DNA of 64,000 bases from Aristolochia californica (Eukaryota; Streptophyta; Magnoliopsida; Piperales; Aristolochiaceae), in NCBI GenBank assembly GCA_029961685.1, contig JARWKL010000006.1:17795276-17859275 (forward strand), given 5' to 3'. Positions 34,570-47,910 of this stretch are shown here, in pieces (position 1 is the first letter of the stretch; every line of letters starts with the position of its first letter). Made by a program: the position numbers and the translations under genes. Under the pieces are notes generated by a model. That model ran no database searches and was not told the DNA's origin. It worked only from the letters and a program-made list of their open reading frames with translations.

Positions 34570-37492
34570 CATAAAAATGAACACCAAAGTTTTGTGATCC
34601 ATGTTTGGGAAATTCAACTAGTGCTACCCCAAATAGTTTGCTAAAATTTTATAAGAAAGAGATTTCTAATTGATCCAACATGAGTTAAATGTGGATATGC
34701 ATGCTTGAAACATGTTGAAGATGCAAATGACCTAACGATCCGAAAATTTCAAGGAGCAAAAAAAATTAAATTGTCAAGTTAACGTGCAGTGGGATTTTTA
34801 CCAGAGCCAAACAATCCACTTATTGCCTATTTTACAAAAAGTGTACCTACCAATCAGAGATCATCGTAAATGTTATGATCGATTAATAATGTGTAACGGA
34901 TATAATTTTTCTTAGAAATGACTTATGATTTTGGAGTCAACACTCAATTAAATATGTGTCGCACCTCCTATTTCAATGATTGAAAAACCTAATATATAAA
35001 AAATTAAAAGAGTTTAAAATCCTTAAAAATCACAGATACTTTTTGGAATTATGTCACTCAGCATTTTTGCATTTCCATTTTGGACGTTCAATTTTTTTTC
35101 AAATCCAAAATTTAGATTTCACTCTCCCTTTTTTCTCGTAAATGAAAAGATATGGCAAACAGATCAAGACAAAATGAAAATTTTAGAGTTTATGTATGCA
35201 AAAAATTGAAAACTAAAATAATTGAATGTGAAGAAAATTATTTCAGTAATTAAAATTGACACCAAAGTTTTGTTATCCATGTTTGGGAAATTTCACTAGT
35301 ACAACCCCTAATAGCTTGGTGGAATTTTATAAGAAAGAGCTTGCTAATTGATCCTAACTTGTTTTAAATGTTGTGGATATGCATGCCTGAAACATGTTGA
35401 AGATGCAAATGACCTTATGATGCAAAAAAATTCGAGTAGAAACAATTACATTCACAAGTTAACTTGAGGTGGGATATTTACCAGAGCCAAACAACCCACC
35501 TTTTGCCTATTTCACAAAAATGGGACCTAACAATCATAGACCATCGTAAATATTTTGATCGATTAATATTGTGTAACGACTATAATTTTTGTTAGAAATG
35601 GCTTATGCTTTGGGAGTCAACACGCGGTTAAAAATGCTTCACCCCCCCTTTTCTAATGATTGAAAAACCTAATATATAAAAGACTAAAAAAGTTTACAGT
35701 CCTTAAAAATCACATATAGTTTTTGGAATTATCTCTGTCTGCACTTGTGCAATTCCATTTTGGATTTTCATATTTTTTTCAAATCCAAACTTCAATTTTA
35801 CCTCTTCCATTTTTCTCGAAAACAAAAAGATAAGGCAAATAGATCACAACAAAATGAAAATTTTAGAGTTATAAATGAAAAAAATTGAAAACTTTAACAA
35901 ATGAAAGTGAAGAAAATTATTTCACGCACTAAAAATGAAAACCAAAGTTTTGTTATCCATGTTTGGGAAATTCCACTAGAACAACCGCTAATAGCTTGGT
36001 GGAGTTTTATAAGAAAGAGATTTCTAATCGATCCTAACAAGTTTTAAATGTGAATATGCATGCCTGAAACATGTCGAAGATGCAAATGACCTAATGATCC
36101 AAAAATTTCAAGGAGTAGAAAAAATTCAATTCTCAAGTTAATGTGCGGTGGGTTATTTACCAGAGCCAAACAACCCACTTTTTACCTATTTTATAAGAAG
36201 CATACCTAAAAATCATAGATCCTCGTAAATGTTTTGATCGATTAATGATGTGTAATGGCTATAATTTTTGTTAGAAATGACTTATGGTTTGGAGGTCAAC
36301 ACTCAGTTAAAAATGCCTAGCTCCAATTCAATGATTGCAATACCTAATATATAAAAAATAATAGAGTTTAGAATCCTTAAAAATCGCAGATATTGTCTGG
36401 AATTATCTCTCTCAGAAATTGTGCATTTCCATTTTGGATGTTCATTTTTTTTTAGAATCCAAACTTGACTTTTTACTCACCCATTTTTCTCGTAAACAAA
36501 AAGATAAGGCAAATAGATCACAATAAAATGAAAATTTTAGAGTTTATGTATGCAAAAAATTGAAAACTATAACAAATGTAAGTGAAGAAAATTATTTCAC
36601 TTACTAAAATGAAAGAGATTTCAAATTCCACAAGTACAACCCCAAATAGCTTGGTAGTATTTTATAAGAAAGAGATTTCTAATTGATCCTAACATGTTTT
36701 AAATGTGGATATACATGTTTGAAACATGTTGAAGAAGCAAATGACCTAAAGATCCAAAAATTTCAAAGAGCAGAAGAAATTAAATTCTCAAGTTAACGTG
36801 CAGTGGGATATTTAGCAGAGCCAAAATATCCACTTTTTGCCTATTTTACAAAAACCGGACCTAACAATCATAGATCATCATAAATATTTTGATCGATTAA
36901 TGATGTGTAACGCTATAATTTTTATAGAAATGACTTGTGGTTTGGGAGTCAATAAAGTTAAAAAAGCCTCGCCCTCCCTTTTTCGATGATTGTAAAACCT
37001 AATATATAAAAAAACTAACAGAGTTTACAGTCCTTAAAAATCACAGACAATTTTTTGAATTATCTCTCTCAGCATTTGTGCATTTCCATTTTGGATGTTC
37101 AATTATTTTTCAAATCCAGACTTCAGTTTTCTCTCTCCCATTTTTCTTGTAAACAAAAAGATAAGGCAAATAGATCACAAATGAAAATGTAGGAGTTTGT
37201 GTATGCGAAAAATTGAAAACAATATCAAATGTAAGTGAATAAAACTATTTCATGCACTAAAAATTAACACCAAAGTTTTGTTATCCATGTTTGGGAAATT
37301 CCACTGGAACAACCCCTAATAGTTTGGGGGAATTTTATAAGAAAGATATTTCTAATTGATCATAACATGTTTTAAATGTGGATTTGCATGCCTGGAACAT
37401 GTTGAAGATGCAAATGACCAAATGATCCAAAAATTTCAAGGAGTAGAAAAAATAAAATTCTCAAGTTAATGTGCGGTGGAATATTTACCAGA

Positions 37493-37615
37493 GATCATCG
37501 TAAATGTTTTGATCGATTAATGATGTGTAACGGCCATAATGAACAAGCCCACCTAACAATCCTAGATCATCGTAAATGTTTTGATCGATTAATGATGTGT
37601 AACGGCCATAATGTT
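37493..37615 (+). repeat. 72-bp-offset duplication with an upstream deletion
   Basis: GATCATCGTAAATG through GTAACGGCCATAATG occurs at 37493 and again at 37565. The first copy is joined directly to ATTTACCAGA, so the intervening piece with CCCACTTTTTGCC is missing. The second copy continues as a normal monomer. Confidence 0.9.
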
Positions 37616-39540
37616 TTTTAGAAATTATTTACGGTTTGGGAGTCAACACTCAGTTAAAAATGCCATGCCCCCCTTTCTTGATGATTGCAAAACCAAATAT
37701 ATATATAAAAAAGAGTTTAAAATCCTTAAAAATCGCAAATACCTTTTGGAATTATCTCTCTCGGCATTTGAGCATTTCCATTTTGGATTTTCAATTTTTT
37801 TTTAAATCCAAATTTGAGTTTTCAGTCTCCCATTTTTCTCGTAAACAAAAAGATAAGGCAAATAGATCACATCAAAATGAAAATTTTAGAGTTTATGTAT
37901 GCACAAAATTGAAAACTATAATAAATGTAACTGAAGAAAATTATTTCACCCACTAAAAATGACACCAAAGTTTTGTTAACCATGCTTTGGAAATCCACTA
38001 GTAAATCCCCTAATTGCTTCGTGGAGTTTTATAAGAAAGAGATTTTTAATTGATCCTAACATATTTTAAATGTGGATAAGCATGCTTGAAACATGTAGAA
38101 GATGCAAATGACCTAATGATACAAAAATTTCAAGGACTAGAAAAATTTAATTTCTCAAGTTAACTTGTGGTGGGATATTTACCAGAGCCAAACAACCCAG
38201 TTTTTGCCTATTTTAAAAAAAGAAGACTTAACAATCATAGATCATCGTAAATGTTTTTATCAATTAATGATGTGTAACGGCTATAATTTTTGTTAGAAAT
38301 GACTTATGGTTTGGGAATCAACACTTAGTTAAAAATGCCTCACTCCTCCTTTTTCGATGATTGCATAACCTAATATATAAAAAATAAAAGAGTTTACAAT
38401 CGTTAAAAATCACAGAAATTGTTTGGAATTATCTCTCTTAGCAATTGTGCGTTTCTATTTTGGATATTCAATTTTTTTTAGAATCCAAACTTGAGTTTTT
38501 ACTCTCCAATTTTTCTTATAAAGAAAAAGATAAGGCAAATAGATCTCAACAAAATGAAAATTTTAGAGTTTCTGCATGCAAAAAATTGAAAACTAAAACA
38601 AATGAAAGTGAAGAAAATTATTTCACGCACAGAAAAATGATCACCAAAATTTTGTTATCCATGTTTGGGAAATTCCACTAGTACAACCCCTAATAGCTTG
38701 GTGGAATTTTATAAGAAAGACATTTCTAATTGATCCTAACATGTTTTAAATATGGATATGCATGCCTGAAACATGTTGAAGATGCAAATGTCCTAATGAT
38801 CCAAAATTTTCAAGGTGCAGAAAAAATTAAATTGTCAAGTTAATGTGCGGTGGGATATTTACCAGAGACGAACAACCCACTTTTTTCCTATTTTAAAAAA
38901 AGCGCACCTAACAATCATAGATGATTGTAATTTTTTTATCGATTAATGATGTGTAACAACTATAATTTTTTTTAGAAATGACATATGGTTCGGGAGTCAA
39001 CACTCAGTTAAAAATGCCTCCCCCCTTTTTTAAGATCGAAAAACCTTATATATAAAAAATTAAAAGAGTTTAAAATCTTAAAAAAGCACACGTACTTTTT
39101 GGAATTATCTCTCTCGGCATTTGTGCATTTGCATTTTGGATGTTCCATTTTTTTTTCAAATCCAAACATGAGTTTTCACTCTCCCATTTTTATCGTAAAC
39201 AAAAAGATTAGGCAAATAGATCACAACAAAATGAATATATAGGGGTTTATGTATGCAAAAAATTGAAAACTATGACAAATGTAAGTGAAGAAAACTATTT
39301 CACGCACTAAAAAGGAACACAAAGTTTTGTTATCTATGTTTGGGAAATTCCACTAGTATAACCCCTAAAAGCTTCGTGGAATTTTGTAAGAAAGAAATTT
39401 CTAATTGATCCTAACATGTTTTAAATGTGGATATGCATGCCTGAAACATGTTGAAGATGCAAAAGACCTAATGATCCAAAATTTTCAAGGAGCAGAAAAA
39501 ATTAAATCTTCAAGTTAACGTGCGATTGGATATTTACTAG

Positions 39541-39590
39541 ATCAAAACAACCCACTTTTTGCCTAATACCCCCACCCACCCATATTTCAA
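39541..39590 (+). repeat. Truncated monomer junction
   Basis: CACTTTTTGCCTA is followed at about 39566 by ATACCCCCACCCACCC and then the post-C-tract GATTGAAAAACC. About 140 bp, including the landmark, are missing, so the interval 38972 to 40202 is 1,230 bp rather than about 1,360. The monomers on both sides of it share variants (GGCACACATA / GCACACGTA, TTTGCATTTTGGATGTTCC), suggesting a local duplication with an offset near 541 bp. Confidence 0.8.
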
Positions 39591-40209
39591 GATTGAAAAA
39601 CCTAATATATAAAAAATAAAAGATTTTAAAATCCTTAAAAGGCACACATATTTTTTGGAATTATCTCTCTCGCCATTTGTGCATTTGCATTTTGGATGTT
39701 CCATTTTTTTCAAATCCAAACTTGACTTTTCGCTCTCCCATTTTTCTCGTAAAAAAAAAGATTAGGAAAATAGATCACAACAAAATGAAAATATAGGAGT
39801 TTATGTATGCAAAAAATTGAAAACTATAACAAATGTAAGTGAAAAAAACTATTTCACGCACTAAAACTGACCACCAAAGTTTTGTTATCCATGTTTGGGA
39901 AATTCCACTAGTACAACCCCTAAAAGCTAGGCGGAATTTTATAAGAAAGAGATTTCTAATTGATCCTAACATGTTTTATATGTGGATATGCATGTTTTAA
40001 CATGTTGAAGATGCAAATGACCAAATGATCTGAATATTTCAAGGAGTAAAAGAAATTAAATTCTCAAGTTAATTTGCGGTGGGATATTTACCAGATCCAA
40101 ACAACCCACTTTTTGCCTATTTAATAAATAGCGAACCTAACAATCCTAGATCATCGTAAATGTTTTGATAGATTAATGATGTGTAATGGCTATAATTTTT
40201 CTTAGAAAT

Positions 40210-42240
40210 GACTTATGGTTTGGGGCTCAACACTCAGTTAAAAATGCCATGCCTCCCATTTTTCGATGATTGCAAAACCAAATAATTAAAAAACTGAAAG
40301 AGTTGACAATCCTTAAAAATTATAGCTACTTTTTCAAATTATGTCTCTCAGGATTTGAGCATTTCCATTTTGGATGTTGAATTTTTTTTCAAATCCAAAC
40401 TTGAGTTTTCAATCTCCCATTTTTGTCGTAAGCAAAAAGATAAGGCAAATAGATCACAACAAAATGAAAATATAAGAGTTTATGTATGCAAAAATTTGAA
40501 AACTAAAATAAATGTAAGTGAAGAAAATTATTTCACGAGCTAAAAATGAACACCAAAGTTTTTTTATCCATGTTTGGGAAATTCCACTAGTACAACACCT
40601 AATAGGTTGGTGGAATTTTATAAGAAAGAGATTTCTAATTGATCCTAACATGTTTTAAATGAGGACATGCATGCCTGAAACATGTTGAAGATGTAAATGA
40701 CCAAATGATCCAAAAATTTCAAGCAGTAGAAAAAATTAAATTCTCAAGTTAACGTTTGGTGGGATATTTTACCAAAGCCCAACAACCCACTTTTTGCCTA
40801 TTTTACAAAAAGTGGACCTAACAATCCCAGATCATCGTAAATGTTTTGATCAATTAATGATGTGGAACTGCTTTAATTTTTGTTAGAAATGACTTATGGT
40901 TTGGGAGTCAACACTTAGTTAGAAATGCCTCGCCCCCCTTTTCGATGATTGCAAAACCTAATATATAAAAAACTAAAAGAGTTTGCAATCCTTAAAACTC
41001 ACATATACTTTTTGCAATTATCTCTCTCAGCATTTGTGCATTTCCATTTTGGATGTTCAATTTTTTTTTCAAACCAAAAATTGATTTTTCACTCCCCTAT
41101 TTTTCTCGTAAAACAAAAAGATAAGGAAAATAAATCACAACAAAATGAAAATTTTAGAGTTTATGTATGCAAAAAATTGAAAACTACAATTAATGTATGT
41201 GAAGAAAATTATTTCACGCTTTAAAAATGAACACCGAAGTTTTGTTATCCATGTTTGGGAAATTCTACTAGTACAACCCCTAATAGCTTGGTGGAATTTT
41301 ATAAGAAAGAGATTTCTAATTGATTGTAACATGCTTTAAATGTGGATATGCATGCCTGAAACATGTTAAAGATGCAAATGACCTAATAATCCAAAATTTT
41401 CAAGGAGCAAAAAAAATATAATTGTCAAGTTAACGTGTGGTGGGATATTTACCAGACCAAAACAACCCTTTTTTTTCCTATTTTACAAAAAGCTGACCTA
41501 ACAATCATAGATCATCGAAAAATGTTTTGATCGAATAATGATGTGTAATGGCTATAATTTTTGTTAGACATGACATATGGTTTGGGAGTCAACACTCAGT
41601 TAAAAATGCCTCGCCCCCCATTTTTCGATGATTCCAAAACCAAATATTAAAAAAACTAAAATAGTTGACAATCCTTAAAAATCACAGATACTTTTTGGTA
41701 TTATCTCTCTCAGCATTTGAGCATTTCCATTTTGGATGTTGAATTTTTTTTAAAGTTTCAACTTGAGTCTTCACTCTCCCATTTTTCTAGTAAACAAAAA
41801 GATAAGGCAAATAGATCACAACAAAATGAAAATTTTAGATTTTATGTATGCAAAAAATTGAAAACTATAACAAATGCAAGTGAAGAAAATTATTTCACGC
41901 ACTAAAAATGAACACCAAAGTTTTGTTATCTATGTTTGGTAAATTCCACTAGTACAACCCCAAAAAGCATGGTCGAATTTGATAAGAAAGGGATTTCTAA
42001 TTGATTCTAACATGTTTTAAATGTGGCTATGCATGACTGAAACATGTTGAAGATGCAAATGACCAAATGATCCAAAAATTTCAAGGAGTAGAAAAAATTA
42101 AATTCTCAAGTTAATGTGCGGTGGGATATTTACCAAAGCCAAACAACCCAGTTTTTGCCAATTTTACAAAAAGTGAACCTAACAATCCTAGATCATCGTA
42201 AATGTTTTGATCGATCATTGATGTGTAACAGCTATAATTT
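40210..42240 (+). repeat. Possible two-monomer repeat (~1,362-bp offset)
   Basis: The regions near 40250-40390 and 41610-41750 share AAAACCAAATA, GAGTTGACAATCC or AATAGTTGACAATCC, CATTTGAGCATTTCC and GGATGTTGAATTTT, variants not seen in the monomer between them. The two-monomer spacing points to an older dimeric duplication; edges are not resolved. Confidence 0.5.
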
Positions 42241-45200
42241 TTGTTAGAAATGACTTATGGTTTGGGAGTCAACACTCAATTAAAAATGTCTCGCCCCCCA
42301 TTTTTCGATGATTGCAAAACCAAATATATAAAAAAGAAAAAGAGTTTACAATCCATAAAAATCACAAATACTTTTTGGAATTATCTCTCTCAGCATTTGA
42401 TCATTTCCATTTTGGATGTTCAATTTTTTTTCAAATCCAAACTTGAGTTTTCACTCTCCCATTTTTCTCATAAACAAAAAGGTAAGGCAAATAGATCACA
42501 CCAAAACGAAAATTTTAGAGTTTATGTTTGCAAAAAATTGAAAACTATAATAAATATATGTGAAGAAAATTATATCATGCACTAAAAATGAATACGAAAG
42601 TTTTGTTATCCATGTTTGGGAAATTCCACTAGTACAACCCCAAGTAGCTTGGTGGAATTTTATAACAACGAGATTTCTATTTGATCCTAACATGTTTTAA
42701 ATGTGGATATGAATGCCTGAAACATGCAGAAGATGCAAATGACCTAATGATCCGAAAATTTCAAAGAGTAGAAAAAAATTAAATTCTCAAATGAACAAGT
42801 AGTGCGATATTTACCAGAGCCAAACAACCCATTTTTTGCCTATTTTACAAAAAGCGGACCACACAATCTAAGATCATGGTAAATGTTTTGATCAATTATT
42901 GATGTGTAACGGCTATGATTTTTTTTAGAAATGACATATGGTTTGAAAGTTAACTCAGTTAAAAAATGCCTCGCCCCCCCTTTTCCTATGATTGCAAAAC
43001 CTAATATATAAAAAACTAAAAGAGTTTACAATCCTTAAAAATCATAGATACTTTTTGGAATTATCTTCTCTCAGCATTTGTGCATTTCTATTTTGGATGT
43101 TCAATTTTTTTTCATATCCAAACTTTGGTTTTCACTCTCCCATTTTTCTCGTTAACAAAAAGAAAAGGCTAATAGATCACAAAAAAATGAAAATTTTCTA
43201 GTTTATGTATGCAAAAAAATCAAAAAATATAATAAATGTAAGTGAAGAAAATTATTTCACGCACAAAAAATGAACACCAAAGTTTTGTTATCTTTGTTTG
43301 AGAAATTCCACTAGTAGAACCCCTAATTGCTTAGTGGAATTTTATAAGAAAGAGATTGCTAAGTGATCCTAACATGTTTTAAATGTGGATATGCGTGCCA
43401 AAAATATGTTGATGATGCAAACGACAAAATTATCAAAAAATTTCAAGCTGAAGAAAAAATTAAATTCTCAAGTTAATGTGCAGTGGGATATTTACTAGAG
43501 CAAAACAACCCACTTTTTGCCTATTTTACAATAAATGGACCTAAAAATCATAGATCATCATAAATGTTTTGATCGATTGTTGATGTGTAACAGCTATAAT
43601 TTTTGTTAGAAATGACTAATGGTTTGGGAGTCAACAATCAGTTAAAAATACCTCATCCCCCCTCTTTTCCGAAGTTTGCAAAACCTAATATACAAAAAAA
43701 TAAAAGACTTTTCGATCCTTAAAAAATCACAGATACTTTTTGACATTATCTTCTCTCAGCATTTTTGCATTTCCATTTTGGATGTTTAATTTTTTTTGAA
43801 ATCCAAACTTGTGTTTTCCCTCTCCCATATTTCTCGTAAAGCTAAGGTAAAAAGATCACAACAAAATAAAATTTTAGAGTTTTGTATGCAAAAAAATTGA
43901 AAACTATAATAAATGTAAGTTAAGAAAATTATTTAACACACTAAAAATGAACACCAAAGTTTTGTTATCCATGTCTGGGAAATTTCACTATTAAAACCCC
44001 TAAAACTTGGTGGAATTTTATAAGAAAGAGATTTCTATTTGATCCTAACATGTTTTAAATGTGGATATGCTTGCCTGAAACATGTTGACGTTGCAAATGA
44101 CCTAATAATCCAAAAATTTCAAGGAATCAAAAAAATTAAATTCTCTACTTAACTTGCAGTGGGATATTTACTAGAGCCAAACAACCCACTTTTTGCTATT
44201 TTACAATAAAAGGACCTAACAATCATTGATCATCATAATTTTTAGATCGATTAATGATGTGTAAGGACTACAATATTTGTTACAAATGACTTATGGTTTG
44301 GGAGTCAACACTGAGTTAAAAAGGCCTCGCCCCCCCTTTTTCGATGATTGCAAAACCTAAAATATAAAGTACTAAATGAGTTTCCAATCCTTAAAAGTCA
44401 CAGATACTTTTTGGAATTATCTCTCTCATCATATGAGCATTTCCATTTTGGATGTTCAATTTTTTGTCAAATCCAAACTTGAGTTTTCACTCTCCCAGTT
44501 TTGTTGTTGACAAAAAGATAAGGAAATTAGATCACAACAAAATGAAAATTTTAGAGTTTATATACACAAAAAATTGAAAAATATAATAAATTTATGTGAA
44601 GAAATTATTTCACGCACTAAAAATGAACACCAAAGTTTCGTTATCCATGTTTGGGAAATTTCACACGTAAAATCGCTAATAACTTGGTGGAAATTTATAA
44701 GAAAGATATTTCTAATTGATCCTAACATGTTTTAAATGTGGATATGCATACCTGAAACATGTTAAAGATGCAAATGACCTAATGATCCAAAAATTTCAAG
44801 GTATAGAAAAAATTAAATTCTCAAGTTAACGTGCGGTGGGATATTCACTACTGCCAAACAACCCACTTCTTGCCTATTTTACAAAAAGCGGACCTAACAA
44901 TCTTAGATCATCGTAAATGTTTTGATCGATTAATGATGTGTAATAGCTATGATTGTTTTTTTCAAATGACTTATGGTTTGGAAGTTAACACACAGTTAAA
45001 AAAGCCAAGCTCCCCCCCTCCCCCCCCCCCCTTTTCTACTGAATGCAAAACCTAATATATAAAAAACTAAAAGAGTTTAAAATTATTAAAAATCACAGAT
45101 ACTTTTTGGAATTATCTCTCTCAGCATTTGTGCATTTCCTTTTTGGATGTTCATTTTTTTTTCAAATCTAAACTTGAGTTTTCACTCTCCCATTTTCTCA

Positions 45201-45699
45201 GAAACAATAAGTTAAGGCTAATAGATCACAAAAAAATGAAAATATTAGAGTTTATGTATGAAAAAATTGAAAACTATAATAAATGTAAGTGAAGAAAATT
45301 ATTTCACGCACTAAAAAATTACACCAAATTTTTGTTATCCATGGTAGGGAAATTCCACTAGTACAACCCCCAATAGCTTGGTGGAATTTTATGAGAAAGA
45401 GATTTCTAATTGATCCTAACATGTTTTAAATACTGATATGCAAGTCTGAAACGTGTTGAAAATGTAAATGACCTAATGATCCAAAAATTTGAAGGAGTAG
45501 AAAAAATTAACTTCTCAATTTAACGTGCGGTGGGATATATACCAGAGCCAAACAACCCACTTTTTCCCTATTTTACCAAGAGCGGACCTAACATTCATAG
45601 ATCATCGAATTTTTTTGATCGATTAATGATGTGTAACAACTACAATTTTTCTTAGAAATGACTTCTGGTTTGGGAGTCAACACTCAGTAAAACAAGCAT

Positions 45700-45720
45700 C
45701 CCCCCCCCCCCCCCCCCCCC
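45700..45720 (+). repeat. C-tract (21 C)
   Basis: Expanded C-tract at the standard monomer position. Confidence 0.88.
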
Positions 45721-46046
45721 TTTCTTTTCCCATGATTGCAAAACCAAATATATAAAAAAGTAAAAGAGTTTACAATTTGTTAAAATCACATATACTTTTC
45801 GGAATTATCTCTCTCAGCTTTTGTGCATTTCCCTTTTTTGGATGTTCAATTTTATTTCAAATCAAAACTTGAGTTTTCACTCTCTCATTTTTCTTGTAAA
45901 CAAAAAGATAAGGCAAATAGATCATAACAAAATGAAAATTTTAGAGTTTATGTATGCAAAAAATTGAAAACTATAATAAATGTAAGTGAAGAAAATTATT
46001 TCACGCACTAAAAATGAACACCAAAGTTTTGTTATCCATGTTTGGG

Positions 46047-46154
46047 AAATTCCACTAGTACAACCCCTAATAGCTTGGTGGAATTTTATAAGAAAGAGAT
46101 TTCTATTTGATCCTAACATGTTTTAAATGTGGATATGAATCCCTCAAACATGTT
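46047..46154 (+). other. Paired dyads in a satellite monomer (example 1)
   Basis: First dyad: AAATTCCAC (46047-46055), 22-bp loop, GTGGAATTT (46078-46086). Then 28 bp. Second dyad: AACATGTTT (46115-46123), 22-bp loop, AAACATGTT (46146-46154). Both are perfect 9-bp inverted repeats with the same loop length. The pair recurs in most monomers of the array with scattered substitutions. Such dyads can extrude as hairpins or be bound by a dimeric protein; function is unknown. Confidence 0.9.
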
Positions 46155-47551
46155 TAAGATGCAAATGACCTAATGATCCGAAAATTTTGAGTAGAAACAG
46201 TTAAATTCTCAAGTTAACATGCAGTGGGATTTTTACCATAGCCAAACAACCCACTTTTCCCTATTTTAGAAAAAGCGGAAATAAAAATCTTAGATCATCG
46301 TAAATGTTTTGATCGATTAATGATGGGTAATGGCTATGATTTCTTTTAGAAATGACTTAAGGTTGGGAAGTTAAGACACAGTTAAAAATGCCTCCCCACC
46401 TCCTCCTCCCCCCCCCCCCCTCCCCCCTCTTTCCAATGTCTGGAAAACCTAATATAAAAAAAATTAAAAGAGTTTACAAACCTTAAAAATCACAGATACT
46501 TTTCGGAATTATCTTCTCCGCATTTGTGCATTTCCATTTTGGATGTTCAATTTTTTTTCAAATCCAAACTTGAGTTTTCTGTCTCCCATTTTTCTCGTAG
46601 ACAAAAAGATAAGGCAAAAAGATCACAACAAAATGAAAATTTTAGAGTTTATGTAAGAAAAAGATTGAAAACTATAATAAATGTAAGTGAAGAAAATTAT
46701 TTCACACACTAAAAATGAACAACAAAGTTTTGTTATCCATGTTTGGGAAATTCCACTAGTACAACCCCTAATAGCTTGGTGAAATTTTCTAAGAAAGAGA
46801 TTTCTATTTGATCCTAACATGTTTTAAATGCGGATATGAATGCCTGAAACATGTTTAAGAAGAAAATGGCCTAATGATCCAAAAACTTTGAGTAGAAACA
46901 GTTAAATTCTCAAGTTAACATGTAGTGGGATATTTACCAGAGCCAAACAACCCACTTTTTACCTATTTTAGAAAAAGCTGACCTAAAAATCATAGATCAT
47001 CGTAAATGTTTTGATCGATTAATGATGTGTAATGGATATGATTTCTTTTAGAAATGACGTAAGGTTGGGAAGTTATGTCACATTTAAAAATGCTTCCCCC
47101 CCCCCCTTCTCCCTCCCTTTTCAAATGATTGCAAAACCTAATATAAAAAAAACAAAAAGGGTTTACAAACCTTAAAAATCACAGATACTTTTCAAAATTA
47201 TCTTCTCCGCATTTGTGCATTTCCTTTTTGGATGTTCAATTTTTTTTCAAATCCAAACTTGAGTTTTCTGTCTCCCATTTTTCTCGTAGGGAAAAAGATA
47301 AGGCAAATAGATCACAACAAAAAAAAAATTTAGAGTTTATGTTTGAAAAATATTGAAAACTATAATAAATGTAAGTGAAGAAAATTATTTCACACACTAA
47401 AAATGAAAAACAAAGTTTTGTTATCCATGTTTGGGAAATTCCACTAGTATAACCCCTAATAGCTTGGTGGAATTTTATACGAAAGAGATTTCTAGTCGAT
47501 CCTAACAAGTTATAAATGTGGATATGGATGCCTGAAACATGTTGAAGATGA

Positions 47552-47584
47552 AAATTCCACTAGTACAACCACTAATAGCTTGGT
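47552..47584 (+). repeat. Out-of-place patch inside a monomer
   Basis: AAATTCCACTAGTACAACC followed by ACTAATAGCTTGG stands where AATGACCTAATGATCC and the following bases should be. The same sequence occurs in its normal place 116 bp upstream (from 47436). The patch is flanked by normal monomer sequence on both sides. Confidence 0.85.
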
Positions 47585-47795
47585 AGAAACAATTAAATTC
47601 TCAAGTTAACGTGCATTGGGATATTTACCAGAGCCAAAGAACCCACTTTTTCCCTATTTTAAAAAAGCAGACCTAACAAACTTAGATCATCGTAAATTTT
47701 TTTATCATATAATGATCTGTGACGGCTATCATGATTTTTAGAAATGACTTATGGTTTCGAAGTTAACAAACAGTTGAAAATACCTCGCCTCTCCC

Positions 47796-47796
<1 letters not shown>

Positions 47797-47828
<32 letters not shown>
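47797..47828 (+). repeat. Long C-tract (32 C)
   Basis: Uninterrupted run of 32 C, second longest of the window, at the standard monomer position. About 60 bp further on the monomer is truncated. Confidence 0.9.
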
Positions 47829-47879
47829 TTTCTAATGATTGCAAAACACCAAATATGTAAAAAATTTAAAGAGTTTACA

Positions 47880-47910
47880 ATCCTTAAATGACATGTTTAA
47901 GATGCAAATG
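47880..47910 (+). repeat. Truncated monomer junction
   Basis: CAATCCTTAAA is joined to TGACATGTTTAAGATGC, removing about 330 bp (poly-T region through the first dyad). The landmark interval 47738 to 48084 is only 346 bp. Confidence 0.88.
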
